This document shows positions 56,165-64,000 of a stretch of DNA of 64,000 nucleotides, piece by piece (position 1 is the stretch's first letter; every line of letters begins with the position of its first letter). The stretch is taken from contig JAGALZ010000025.1 of the NCBI GenBank assembly GCA_017848055.1, positions 1 to 64,000 of the forward strand. Direction: 5' to 3'. Source of the stretch: Oscillospiraceae bacterium. Its GTDB lineage: Bacteria; Bacillota; Clostridia; Oscillospirales; Ruminococcaceae. The notes beneath the pieces are model-generated. The model made no database searches and was not told the origin of the DNA. It saw only the letters and a program-made list of their open reading frames with translations. The position numbers and the translations under genes are program-made.

Positions 56165-58810
56165 ATGAAATGGACAGGACTTAACGAGCTCAGAGATTCG
56201 TATCTCAAGTTCTTTGAAAGCAAGGGAGCTTTAAGAAAGAAGAGCTATTCGCTTATCCCTCAGAATGACAACAGCCTTCTGCTTATCGTTGCAGGTATGG
56301 CACCTTTAAAGCCTTACTTCACAGGCCAGGAGGTTCCGCCGAGAACAAGAATGACAACCTGCCAGAAGTGTATCAGAACAGGCGATATCGAAAATGTAGG
56401 TAAGACTGCAAGACACGGTACCTTCTTTGAAATGCTCGGTAACTTCTCGTTCGGCGATTACTTCAAGGAAGAAGCAATCGAGTGGGCTTGGGAGTACTGC
56501 ACAAAGGTACTCGAGCTTCCTGAGGAAAGACTTTTTGTTTCTGTTTACGAGGAAGACGACGAGGCAGAAAAAATCTGGCACGAAAAAATGGGACTTCCGC
56601 TCAATAAGATTTTCAGAATGGGCAAGGAGGATAACTTCTGGGAGGCCGGAACTGACGGCCCTTGCGGACCTTGCTCCGAAATCTATTTCGACAGAGGCGA
56701 GGAGTACGGCTGCGGCAAGCCTGACTGTACAGTAGGCTGTGACTGCGATAGATATATGGAATTCTGGAACCTCGTGTTCACTCAGTTTGAGCGCCACGAG
56801 GACGGTACATATACACCTCTCGCTCAGAAGAATATCGACACAGGTATGGGTCTTGAAAGACTCGCTGCTCTTATGCAGGGCGTGGGCTCAATCTTCGATG
56901 TTGATACTATCAAGGCTATCAGAGACAAGATCTGCGAAATCGCAGGCTGTGAGTACGGCAAGGAATATAAGAAGGACGTTTCAATAAGAGTTATCACAGA
57001 CCATATCAGAAGCGTTACATTCCTCGCTTCCGACGGAGTTTTACCTTCAAACGAGGGCAGAGGCTACGTTATGAGAAGACTCTTAAGACGTGCAGTGCGT
57101 CACGGCAAGCTTCTCGGAATCAACGGTCTTTTCCTTAAGGATATCGTAAAGACTGTAGTTGACAACTCCAAGAGCGAGTACAACGAGCTTGAAGAAAAGT
57201 ACGACTATATCGTAAAGCTTCTTACAACTGAGGAAAAGAACTTCAACGAAACTATCGACAGAGGTCTTAACATCCTCTCAGGCTATATCGAGGAAATGCA
57301 GAAGAACGGTGAAACCGTGCTTGACGGCGTAAAGTGCTTCACACTCAGCGATACCTACGGCTTCCCGATTGACCTTACAAGAGAAATCTTAGAGGAAAAG
57401 GGACTTTCCTGCGACGAGGAAGGCTACGCAAAGGCTATGGACGAGCAGAGAGAAACAGCTCGTAAGGCAAGAGGCGGCTCTAAGTATATGGGCGCTGACG
57501 AAACAGTGTTCCATAAGATTGATAAGAATTTCTCTACAGAGTTTGTAGGCTATGACACTCTCGAGGCTGAAGCTGAAATTGCATTCATCGCAAATGACGA
57601 TGAGCTTCTGGACAATGCAGGTATCGGCGACGAGGTTTATATCGTGTCTTCTAAGACTCCTTTCTACGCTGAAAGCGGCGGACAGGCAGGCGATAAGGGT
57701 ATCATCAGGACTGCAAGCGGTGTTTGCGAGGTAATTGATACCCAGAAGGTAGTAGCAGGTAAGTTTGCCCATAAGGTTAAGGTTACCGAGGGTGCAGTTT
57801 CATGCGGTCAGCTGGCTCAGTTTATCGTTGACAAGGCAAACCGTGAGAGCACAATGAGAAACCACTCATGTGCACACCTTCTCCAGTCTGCACTCAGAAA
57901 GGTTCTCGGCGACCACGTTCACCAGGCAGGTCAGCTTGTTGACGCTGAGAGACTCAGATTCGACTTCTCTCACTTTGAGGGCGTAACACCACAGCAGCTT
58001 TCCGAAATTGAGGCTATCGTAAATGGCTACATTCTCGCAGCTTACGATATCAAGGTTGAGGAAATGGCTATCGACGAGGCTAAGAAGCTCGGAGCTATGG
58101 CTCTGTTCTCCGAAAAGTACGGCGAAACCGTAAGAGTTGTTACAATGGGCGACGCTTCAGTTGAATTCTGCGGCGGTACTCACCTTGACAATACATCCAA
58201 GGCAGGCCTCTTTAAGATTGTTTCCGAAAGCTCTGTAGCTTCCGGTGTAAGACGTATCGAGGCTGTAACAGGTGCAGGAGTTCTCGCACTTATCAAGGAG
58301 CAGGCTGACCTTATCTCAGCTTGTGCTTCAACCCTCAAAATCGGCAATACCGCAGAGCTTGCAAACAGATGTGCAGGCGTTATGGCTGAAATCAAGGGCC
58401 TTGAGAAGGAGAGAGATTCTCTGCAGTCTGAGATTTCCAATATGAAGCTCAAGTCACTGCTTGATAACGTAACCGAGGTAAACGGCGTTAATGTAATCAC
58501 CGCTAAGCTTGACGGAGTAAAGCCTGATATGCTCAGAAAGATGTGCGACGAAATCAAGGCTGACAAGGCTGATACAATCGCAGTTTTAGCAGGTATAGAC
58601 GGCGGCAAGGCTAACCTTGCCTGTGCAGCAGGTAAGGACGCAGTTGCAAAGGGTGCTCACGCCGGTAAGATTGTAGGAAAGATTGCCGCAATCACCGGCG
58701 GTAAGGGCGGCGGACGTCCTGACAGCGCTATGGCTGGCGTAGCTGATATTGCAAAGCTCGATGAGGCACTTTCTCAGGCTACCGAGGTTGTAAAAGAATT
58801 TGTAAAGTAA
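56165..58810 (+). CDS. alaS: Alanyl-tRNA synthetase
   Basis: 881 residues from the ATG at 56165 (AAAGGAG upstream, just after the T-box terminator). Order: aminoacylation domain with the class II motifs (FFESKGALRKKSYSLIP; RPRTRMTTCQKCIRTGD-type motif 2), the tRNA-recognition region, the editing domain with HxxxH in NHSCAHLL and CGGTHL, and a C-terminal C-Ala domain ending with the GGKGGGRPDSAMAG loop. Full length. It attaches Ala to tRNA-Ala and removes mischarged Ser/Gly. First gene of a five-gene unit. Confidence 0.97.
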   Translation: MKWTGLNELRDSYLKFFESKGALRKKSYSLIPQNDNSLLLIVAGMAPLKPYFTGQEVPPRTRMTTCQKCIRTGDIENVGKTARHGTFFEMLGNFSFGDYFKEEAIEWAWEYCTKVLELPEERLFVSVYEEDDEAEKIWHEKMGLPLNKIFRMGKEDNFWEAGTDGPCGPCSEIYFDRGEEYGCGKPDCTVGCDCDRYMEFWNLVFTQFERHEDGTYTPLAQKNIDTGMGLERLAALMQGVGSIFDVDTIKAIRDKICEIAGCEYGKEYKKDVSIRVITDHIRSVTFLASDGVLPSNEGRGYVMRRLLRRAVRHGKLLGINGLFLKDIVKTVVDNSKSEYNELEEKYDYIVKLLTTEEKNFNETIDRGLNILSGYIEEMQKNGETVLDGVKCFTLSDTYGFPIDLTREILEEKGLSCDEEGYAKAMDEQRETARKARGGSKYMGADETVFHKIDKNFSTEFVGYDTLEAEAEIAFIANDDELLDNAGIGDEVYIVSSKTPFYAESGGQAGDKGIIRTASGVCEVIDTQKVVAGKFAHKVKVTEGAVSCGQLAQFIVDKANRESTMRNHSCAHLLQSALRKVLGDHVHQAGQLVDAERLRFDFSHFEGVTPQQLSEIEAIVNGYILAAYDIKVEEMAIDEAKKLGAMALFSEKYGETVRVVTMGDASVEFCGGTHLDNTSKAGLFKIVSESSVASGVRRIEAVTGAGVLALIKEQADLISACASTLKIGNTAELANRCAGVMAEIKGLEKERDSLQSEISNMKLKSLLDNVTEVNGVNVITAKLDGVKPDMLRKMCDEIKADKADTIAVLAGIDGGKANLACAAGKDAVAKGAHAGKIVGKIAAITGGKGGGRPDSAMAGVADIAKLDEALSQATEVVKEFVK

Positions 58811-58825
58811 ACGGAGGATAAGCTT

Positions 58826-59167
58826 ATGTCAGATTGTCTTTTCTGTAAAATCATAAAGGGAGAAATCCCATCAACAAAGGTTTATGAGGACGAAACCGTG
58901 TATGCCTTCAAGGACATCGCACCTATCGCTCCTGTTCATATTCTGATTATTCCGAAAGAGCATATTTCAAAGCTTGAGGATGTAAACGAAACAAACAGCG
59001 CTGTTATCTCTCACATCTTTGAGGTTGCAGCAAAGATAGCAAAGGATATGGGACTTACAAACGGCTACAGAGTAGTTTCAAACTGTGGCGAGGACGCAGG
59101 TCAGACAGTATTCCATATTCACTTCCATCTCTTGGCAGGCAGAAAGCTCGGCTGGGAGGAACAGTAA
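58826..59167 (+). CDS. HIT-family (HINT-like) nucleotide hydrolase
   Basis: 113 residues. FCKIIKGEIPSTKVYEDE at the start and the histidine triad FHIHFHLLAG near 95-104 define the HINT branch, which splits AMP from amino groups (AMP-lysine, acyl-adenylates). It directly follows alaS by 15 bp, and HINT proteins are linked with aminoacyl-adenylate chemistry, so the position is reasonable. GGAGG precedes the ATG. Confidence 0.93.
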   Translation: MSDCLFCKIIKGEIPSTKVYEDETVYAFKDIAPIAPVHILIIPKEHISKLEDVNETNSAVISHIFEVAAKIAKDMGLTNGYRVVSNCGEDAGQTVFHIHFHLLAGRKLGWEEQ

Positions 59168-59219
59168 AGAGAGAGCCGTGAAAACGGCAAAAACATAAAC
59201 TTTGGAAACGAGGATATCA

Positions 59220-61211
59220 ATGAGGCGGAAAACGGTAGTCATAGGGGTTTCATACTTATGCGGGCTTTTTCTTGCCTCATTTTTGTCACCCGTTCATTCG
59301 GTGTATGTGATTGTTGCGACTGCTGCGACAGCTCCTGCTGTTTGTATTATGAAGAGAGATGCGGCAAGATATATTGCGGTAGTGTCGGCGTTTTTCTGTG
59401 TCGGTGTAATGCTGTATACAAGCTATACCGTGAATAATGCCGATAAGCTTCTGGCACTTGACGGGCAGGAGGTAGAAATAACAGGAAGAGTAGCTGACTT
59501 TACTCACCTTGAAGGTGATATGGTTATGGTTGCTCTTGACGTAACACTTGATGGCGTAGATACCACTATCGGTTTTGTCGCAGACGATACGGGAACTATC
59601 GGCTACGACGACACGGTTACTATAAAGGCAACTGTCGAGAAATTAAGCGACAACATATACGCTCAGACAACGCAGTACAATAACTCAAAGGAAATATTTC
59701 TGACGGGCGGATTTGCTCGGATACTAGACATTGAGCATCAGGAATTTTCATTCAGAAAGTCTGTTCTTTCATACAGAGATTTTCTTGGAGAAACCATAAT
59801 GCAAAGTTGTGACAGCGAGGTAGCGGGCTTCCTGGTTGCAATGCTGTGCGGCGATAAATCGCAGGTGTCTGATGATTTGAGTCTGGCACTTTCGAGAACA
59901 GGACTTATTCACATTTTAAGTGTATCGGGACTTCATCTTGTCATCATCGTGTGTATGGTTATGCAGGTGCTCCGATTAATGGGACTTGGTAAGGCTCTGA
60001 GTTTTGTGATAACGCAGCTTCTTATTGTGGCTTTTGCCATATTTGCAGGCGGTGCTGTTTCTGTATTGAGAGCCGCTTTTATGATATCGCTTCATAATAT
60101 GAGCCTGCTTACAAAGCGAAGATACGACCCGCTCAGCTCGCTTGTGCTTGCCTGCGTGATAATTACCGCACTTTCGCCGTACTCAATCAGAAACTCCTCG
60201 CTGATTCTTTCGGCTGCCGGTACGCTTTCAATGACGGCTATTACTCCAAAGGTAATTCCCACATTCAATCTTGGCAGAAGATTCTATAAAACCAAATGTA
60301 CGGTTATATCCCTCGGCGTTCTGAACGTTGTAATGTTTCCGCTGAATATCTTGTTTTTCTCGGAAGTGTCGGTGGTAGCAATTGTTGCAAATATTGTATT
60401 GCTTCCTATTTGCTCTGTGGCACTTTGTCTTGTTGCGACAGTTGCAGTGTGCGGAGCTGTGTCGGTAGTTGCAAAGCCGCTTCTGATGCTCGCAGAAATA
60501 ATAACCCGACCTTTTCTCGCTATGGTAAACGGTCTGGCTGAGCTTGAGTTTTCTTCGGTTGCAATTGGATATCGTTCCGTAAAGCTTGCGGTATTCAGCG
60601 TTATTGTTCTCACGTTGGGTGCGGCAGTTCTGTGCAGGAAGGACACCCTAAAAATGTGCATGGTCTGTCTTTCGGGATATGTCGCTTGCATGAGCTGTGC
60701 CTTTGTAAATCAGAATATGGCAGGCAATATCCTCAGGATATACAGACTGCGTGATGACGACAGTAGTGTTCTGGTCGTTGCAAAGGGCAACGAATGTATT
60801 GCCGTGAATTTAAGCGGTGATGGCGAAGTATCCGATGCAGTTGGCCCTCTGCTTCAAAGTAAGGGGATAAGGCACATCAGGGCGTTTTACGACTTATCTG
60901 ACAGCACTTCGGCACATACCCGTTTCTGCGATAGCTTATCTGTGAATGGCCTGATTTTGAATGCAGACTATGATGGATTTGCATCGTCGTGGGTTTATGA
61001 TGGCGGAATAGTTATCGAATACGGGGATGCGGATATCTGTATCTCGCCTGATGAAATATATGACAAATCTTATGATGTAACGCTTTCGTGTGATATGCTG
61101 ACTGATAATATGAATGAGAGAAGCTATGCGCTGTTCAGTGACGCAGAGCTTATAACTATAAATGAAAATAAAGTAACAGTAAGGGGGCTTCAGTATGGCT
61201 TTGATGAATGA
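59220..61211 (+). CDS. comEC: ComEC/Rec2-like competence channel protein
   Basis: 663 residues from the ATG at 59220 (GAGGATATCA upstream; a TTG at 59202 is less likely). N-terminal TMs and an OB-like DUF4131 domain (about 90-170), then the Competence domain with GDKSQVSDDLSLALSRTGLIHILSVSGLHLVII near 215-250 and about eight further TMs. The C-terminal part (from about 505) keeps the length of the metallo-beta-lactamase domain but lacks the HxHxDH metal motif (the site reads AFYDLSDS), so it is non-catalytic. It would form the membrane pore for DNA uptake. Confidence 0.88.
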   Translation: MRRKTVVIGVSYLCGLFLASFLSPVHSVYVIVATAATAPAVCIMKRDAARYIAVVSAFFCVGVMLYTSYTVNNADKLLALDGQEVEITGRVADFTHLEGDMVMVALDVTLDGVDTTIGFVADDTGTIGYDDTVTIKATVEKLSDNIYAQTTQYNNSKEIFLTGGFARILDIEHQEFSFRKSVLSYRDFLGETIMQSCDSEVAGFLVAMLCGDKSQVSDDLSLALSRTGLIHILSVSGLHLVIIVCMVMQVLRLMGLGKALSFVITQLLIVAFAIFAGGAVSVLRAAFMISLHNMSLLTKRRYDPLSSLVLACVIITALSPYSIRNSSLILSAAGTLSMTAITPKVIPTFNLGRRFYKTKCTVISLGVLNVVMFPLNILFFSEVSVVAIVANIVLLPICSVALCLVATVAVCGAVSVVAKPLLMLAEIITRPFLAMVNGLAELEFSSVAIGYRSVKLAVFSVIVLTLGAAVLCRKDTLKMCMVCLSGYVACMSCAFVNQNMAGNILRIYRLRDDDSSVLVVAKGNECIAVNLSGDGEVSDAVGPLLQSKGIRHIRAFYDLSDSTSAHTRFCDSLSVNGLILNADYDGFASSWVYDGGIVIEYGDADICISPDEIYDKSYDVTLSCDMLTDNMNERSYALFSDAELITINENKVTVRGLQYGFDE

Positions 61212-62238
61212 CGCAGAGCTTGCAAAATCAATCCGTGAGGGTAATATACAAAGGGTGTACTATTTCTACGGCAAGGATACTGCCGTGCTTGAAGCGTACA
61301 CAAAAAAGCTTATCGTAAAGCTTGCGGGCAAGGACGAAAACAGCCTCAATCTCCACAAGCTTGACGGAAGAAAGCTTAAGATGAGTGAGCTTTGGGACTG
61401 CTGCAATATGCTCCCATGCTTTGCTGACAGGGTCGTGGTTGCCGTTAATGACCTGAATGCCGAACAGCTTTCAAAGGATGATTTGGATTACCTTATGTCG
61501 ATAGTAGAGGATTTGAGCGAAACAACAACGCTTATTTTCTACGCAACGGGTGTTGACCTTTACAAGAATAAGAAGTCGCTTACCGACAAGAACGAAAAGC
61601 TCAATAAACTTTGTCAGAAGGTCGGTGTAAGCTGTGAGTTTGCATATAAAACACCTGCAGACCTTGCAAAGACGATTATTACAAAGCTGCAGAAGCGTGG
61701 ATGCACAATTTCAAAGGACAATGCTTCATATCTTGCGCAGAAGTGCCTCTGTGAGCAGGCGGCAATAAATTCTGAAATAGAAAAGCTCTCGTCCTATGCC
61801 GTGGACAGAGAGATAACAAGAGAGGATATAGACGAGCTTTGTATGAGAAGGCTTGACGCAGATGCGTTCAGACTCTCGGGCTTTATTTTAAAGAGAAATG
61901 CAAAGGCGGCGTTCTCGCTGGTGTCGGAGCTTTATGATATGCAGGTTTCAACCTTAGCGATAATAGGCTCGATGACAAATTCCTTCTGTGATGTCTACAG
62001 AGCAAGATGTGCTACCTCAAACGGCAAGACTCAGTCGGATATCGCTTCGGATTTCAATTACCCGAGAAACCGTGAATTTGCGATAAAATATGCACTTTCC
62101 GACTGTCGCAACGTGTCTGACGAGAGAATAAGACGGTGCATAAAAGCGCTGTTTGAAGCGGACAGTCAGGCGAAGTTTTCAAGAGTAGATGACAGAATTA
62201 TATTGGAACGTGCAATAACAACAATGCTGGAGAGGTAG
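61195..62238 (+). CDS. holA: DNA polymerase III subunit delta
   Basis: 347 residues. Start MALMNDAELAKSIREGNIQRVYYFYGKDTAVLEAYTKKL shows the first motif of HolA (Y-Y-F-Y-G-K-D); the AAA+-like fold follows without Walker A, then helical domains with INSEIEKLSSYA and closing RVDDRIILERAI. It opens the sliding clamp in the clamp loader. It overlaps the comEC 3' end by 17 bp, an association seen in many Firmicutes. AAGGGGG is the ribosome binding site. Confidence 0.93.
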   Translation: MALMNDAELAKSIREGNIQRVYYFYGKDTAVLEAYTKKLIVKLAGKDENSLNLHKLDGRKLKMSELWDCCNMLPCFADRVVVAVNDLNAEQLSKDDLDYLMSIVEDLSETTTLIFYATGVDLYKNKKSLTDKNEKLNKLCQKVGVSCEFAYKTPADLAKTIITKLQKRGCTISKDNASYLAQKCLCEQAAINSEIEKLSSYAVDREITREDIDELCMRRLDADAFRLSGFILKRNAKAAFSLVSELYDMQVSTLAIIGSMTNSFCDVYRARCATSNGKTQSDIASDFNYPRNREFAIKYALSDCRNVSDERIRRCIKALFEADSQAKFSRVDDRIILERAITTMLER

Positions 62239-62240
62239 AC

Positions 62241-62834
62241 TTGGAAAGAGAAAAGATACACATAGAGCAGGCGATAATTGTCGAGGGGAAGTATGATAAA
62301 ATCCACCTTTCGCAGTTTGTCGATGCGGTGATAATTGTTACAAACGGATTCGGGATATATAAAAACGAGGACACACTTTCGCTTATACGTCATTACGCAA
62401 AAACAAGCGGCATAATTATTCTTACTGATTCTGACAATGCAGGAAATCAGATAAGAGGCAAAATCAAGGGCGTTGTAAGAGGCGGTAAGGTTTTAAATGC
62501 TTACGTCCCCGAAATTTTCGGAAAGGAAAAACGCAAGAGTGTTCCTTCAAAGGAAGGAAAGCTAGGTGTCGAGGGTATACGCCCCGAGCTTGTTATCGAA
62601 GCACTCGAAAAATGCGGAGCTAAGCTATCTCATAAGAAAACCGGCGGTGTAACCATGACTGATTTTCTTGAGGACGGCTTCTCGGGAGGAAAAAACAGCA
62701 CACTCAGACGAAAGGAGCTTCTCTCTAAGCTTGGGCTTCCGCAGTCGCTGTCTTCGAAGGCAACTTTAGAGGTTGTAAACTCGGTTATGAGCTTTGAGGA
62801 GTATAAAAAGTTGGCCGAGGATATCGAAAAATAA
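62241..62834 (+). CDS. rnmV: Ribonuclease M5 (TOPRIM)
   Basis: 197 residues from a TTG at 62241 (GAGAGG upstream), 2 bp after holA. TOPRIM domain: catalytic Glu in IIVEGKYDK near 12-20 and DxD in ILTDSDNAGNQIRGKI near 60-75. The DUF4093 C-terminal domain follows (GVTMTDFLEDG...LLSKLGLPQSLSSKATLEVVNS). RNase M5 finishes 5S rRNA ends and is restricted to Gram-positives, which supports the taxonomic reading. Confidence 0.93.
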   Translation: MEREKIHIEQAIIVEGKYDKIHLSQFVDAVIIVTNGFGIYKNEDTLSLIRHYAKTSGIIILTDSDNAGNQIRGKIKGVVRGGKVLNAYVPEIFGKEKRKSVPSKEGKLGVEGIRPELVIEALEKCGAKLSHKKTGGVTMTDFLEDGFSGGKNSTLRRKELLSKLGLPQSLSSKATLEVVNSVMSFEEYKKLAEDIEK

Positions 62835-62864
62835 GAATATATTGTGAAAGTTACTGCAATTTGC

Positions 62865-62893
62865 TTGAAAAAGAAAATGAAAAGTGATAAAAT
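62865..62893 (+). promoter_or_regulatory. Promoter of pyrB
   Basis: TTGAAA (62865-62870), 17 nt, TAAAAT (62888-62893). It is nearly identical across all 29 bp to the promoter of the CofE-like gene at 43608. A small stem GTGAA/TTCAC follows near 62902-62912. No PyrR-type attenuator is visible. Confidence 0.65.
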
Positions 62894-62931
62894 AATTAGT
62901 GGTGAATTTTCACGGAAGGAATGAAAAAGCT

Positions 62932-64000
62932 ATGGACAATCAGGAATACATAAATCTTATAGATTTGAGCGACTATCCGCCGATTTGGTGGGAGGATATC
63001 GTTGTCCTTGCTCACGAAATCAAGAAGAATCCGCAGAAGTATCAGAAAAGATGCCAGGGCAAAATTATGGCAACTCTTTTCTATGAACCGTCTACAAGAA
63101 CACAGATGTCCTTCCAGGCAGCTATGCTCAAACTCGGCGGGGGAATTATCGGATTTGATAACCCTTCAACCTCATCGGTTGCAAAGGGTGAAAACTTAAA
63201 GGATACTACAAAGGTCGTTTCCTCATACGGAGATATCGTTGTTATGCGTCATCCGCTCCCCGGCTCCGTAAAGGCAGCAGCTCTGACTGCTGATTGCCCT
63301 GTTGTAAACGCAGGCGACGGCGGACATCTCCACCCGACTCAGACTCTTACCGACCTGCTTACCCTCTATGAAGAAAAAGGAAAGCTTGACGGCCTTACAA
63401 TCGGTCTGTGCGGCGACCTTAAGAACGGAAGAACCGTTCACTCGCTCTTAAAGGCAATGAGCAGCTATCCGAACAATAAGTTCGTGCTCATCTCGACAAG
63501 GGAGCTGGAGCTTCCCGACTACACAAAGCGGGCACTTGCTGACAAGGGCGTTGAGTTCAAGGAAGTTTTCAGACTCGAGGATGCAATCGCAGAGCTCGAT
63601 GTTTTGTATATGACAAGAATCCAGAGAGAGCGTTTTGCATCTGAGCAGCAGTATTTAGAGCAGAAGAATGTCTATGTCCTCGACGAGGAAAAGATGAAGA
63701 AGGCAAAGCCTGACCTCGCTGTTCTGCATCCGCTGCCAAGAGTTGACGAGATTACTATCGGTGTCGATGACGACCCGAGAGCTAAGTATTTCAAGCAGGC
63801 AAATTACGGAATGTATGTGAGAATGGCACTCATTCTCCTTATCTTAGAGAAAAGCTCAAAGCCCGCACCGCTTATGAAGGGCGAGGTAAGAAACGATATT
63901 ACCTGCTCAAATCCAAAGTGCATAACACATCAGGAAAGCTATCTGCCTCATTCGTTTGTAATAAACGGCAACAAGGCTGTCTGCGAGTACTGCGACGAAA
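62932..64000 (+). CDS. pyrB: Aspartate carbamoyltransferase with PyrI-like zinc tail (3' end outside)
   Basis: The ATG at 62932 lies 11 nt after GGAAGGA. 356 codons are present, with no stop before the window end. The catalytic part has the carbamoyl-phosphate motif FYEPSTRTQMSF, RHPLPGS with the conserved His, NAGDGGHLHPTQ and HPLPRVDEI, all intact. After residue 305 the sequence continues into APLMKGEVRNDI, CSNPKCIT and CEYC, a CxNPxC...CxxC pattern that is the zinc domain of the regulatory subunit PyrI. So catalytic chain and zinc module are fused, without the allosteric nucleotide domain. First committed step of pyrimidine synthesis. Confidence 0.92.
   Translation, partial: MDNQEYINLIDLSDYPPIWWEDIVVLAHEIKKNPQKYQKRCQGKIMATLFYEPSTRTQMSFQAAMLKLGGGIIGFDNPSTSSVAKGENLKDTTKVVSSYGDIVVMRHPLPGSVKAAALTADCPVVNAGDGGHLHPTQTLTDLLTLYEEKGKLDGLTIGLCGDLKNGRTVHSLLKAMSSYPNNKFVLISTRELELPDYTKRALADKGVEFKEVFRLEDAIAELDVLYMTRIQRERFASEQQYLEQKNVYVLDEEKMKKAKPDLAVLHPLPRVDEITIGVDDDPRAKYFKQANYGMYVRMALILLILEKSSKPAPLMKGEVRNDITCSNPKCITHQESYLPHSFVINGNKAVCEYCDE

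Noticed and set aside
62921-62953. Ten-codon leader peptide overlapping the pyrB start
   Set aside because: The ATG lies directly against the GGAAGGA site, too close for initiation; probably chance.

Overview
The window looks like a chromosomal segment of an anaerobic low-to-mid-GC Firmicute of the Clostridia, most likely a Ruminococcus-like member of the Oscillospiraceae. This is an inference. It rests on consensus sigma-A promoters with 17-nt spacers, strong AGGAGG ribosome binding sites, frequent TTG/GTG starts, a T-box leader on alaS, RNase M5 next to holA, a Gram-positive Tad/Flp pilus locus without a secretin, Thr/Ser-rich lipoprotein linkers, and plant-polysaccharide enzymes (GH5, GH16). 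No rRNA, tRNA, CRISPR array, integrase or phage gene was seen.

Layout. 1-1.4 kb: start of a leftward response regulator and a 5'-truncated acyltransferase. 1.7-4.4 kb: a DUF2779 nuclease-like protein divergent from a WYL regulator. 4.5-6.7 kb: an operon of a SWIM zinc-finger protein, an unknown protein and a CpXC protein. 6.8-12.6 kb: RibD-like reductase plus flavodoxin, a P-loop kinase between two near-identical hairpins, a two-component system and a TauE-type exporter. 12.7-19 kb: Tex, an HTH protein with a pentad-repeat tail, and a GntR-controlled ABC-2 module. 19-22 kb: GH5, GH16 lipoprotein and an AraC regulator. 22-27.4 kb: small metabolic and repair genes and an LRR_5 surface protein. 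27.5-32.7 kb: an accessory cluster with a BamE-like membrane protein, two related lipoproteins, a HEPN-transmembrane-sensor protein and a second WYL regulator. 32.8-39.8 kb: a Tad pilus operon followed by a large FnIII lipoprotein. 41.6-48.4 kb: metabolic genes, a CofE-like ligase, lipoproteins and a truncated-glutaminase AsnB. 48.5-51.4 kb: a second GntR-ABC module. 51.5-55.7 kb: pnuC with a structured leader, AlkD, MATE and MFS transporters. 55.9-62.8 kb: T-box-alaS-HIT-comEC-holA-rnmV. 62.9 kb to the end: an aspartate carbamoyltransferase carrying a PyrI-like zinc tail, cut by the window edge.

The strongest unusual signals are: (1) a roughly 210-310 bp palindromic repeat family with four copies, three of them between convergent genes. 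All four share a core, but the outermost stem differs in every copy and pairs only with itself, as if the element had inserted into the loops of different intrinsic terminators. (2) The HEPN membrane protein and its lipoprotein/WYL neighbourhood, which has the layout of an uncharacterised envelope-sensing RNase system. (3) An HTH domain fused to an array of five-residue G-x-x-S/A-x repeats. (4) An unassigned structured leader before pnuC, two almost identical promoters 19 kb apart (cofE-like and pyrB), and a palindrome that serves as a shared -35 for two divergent promoters.
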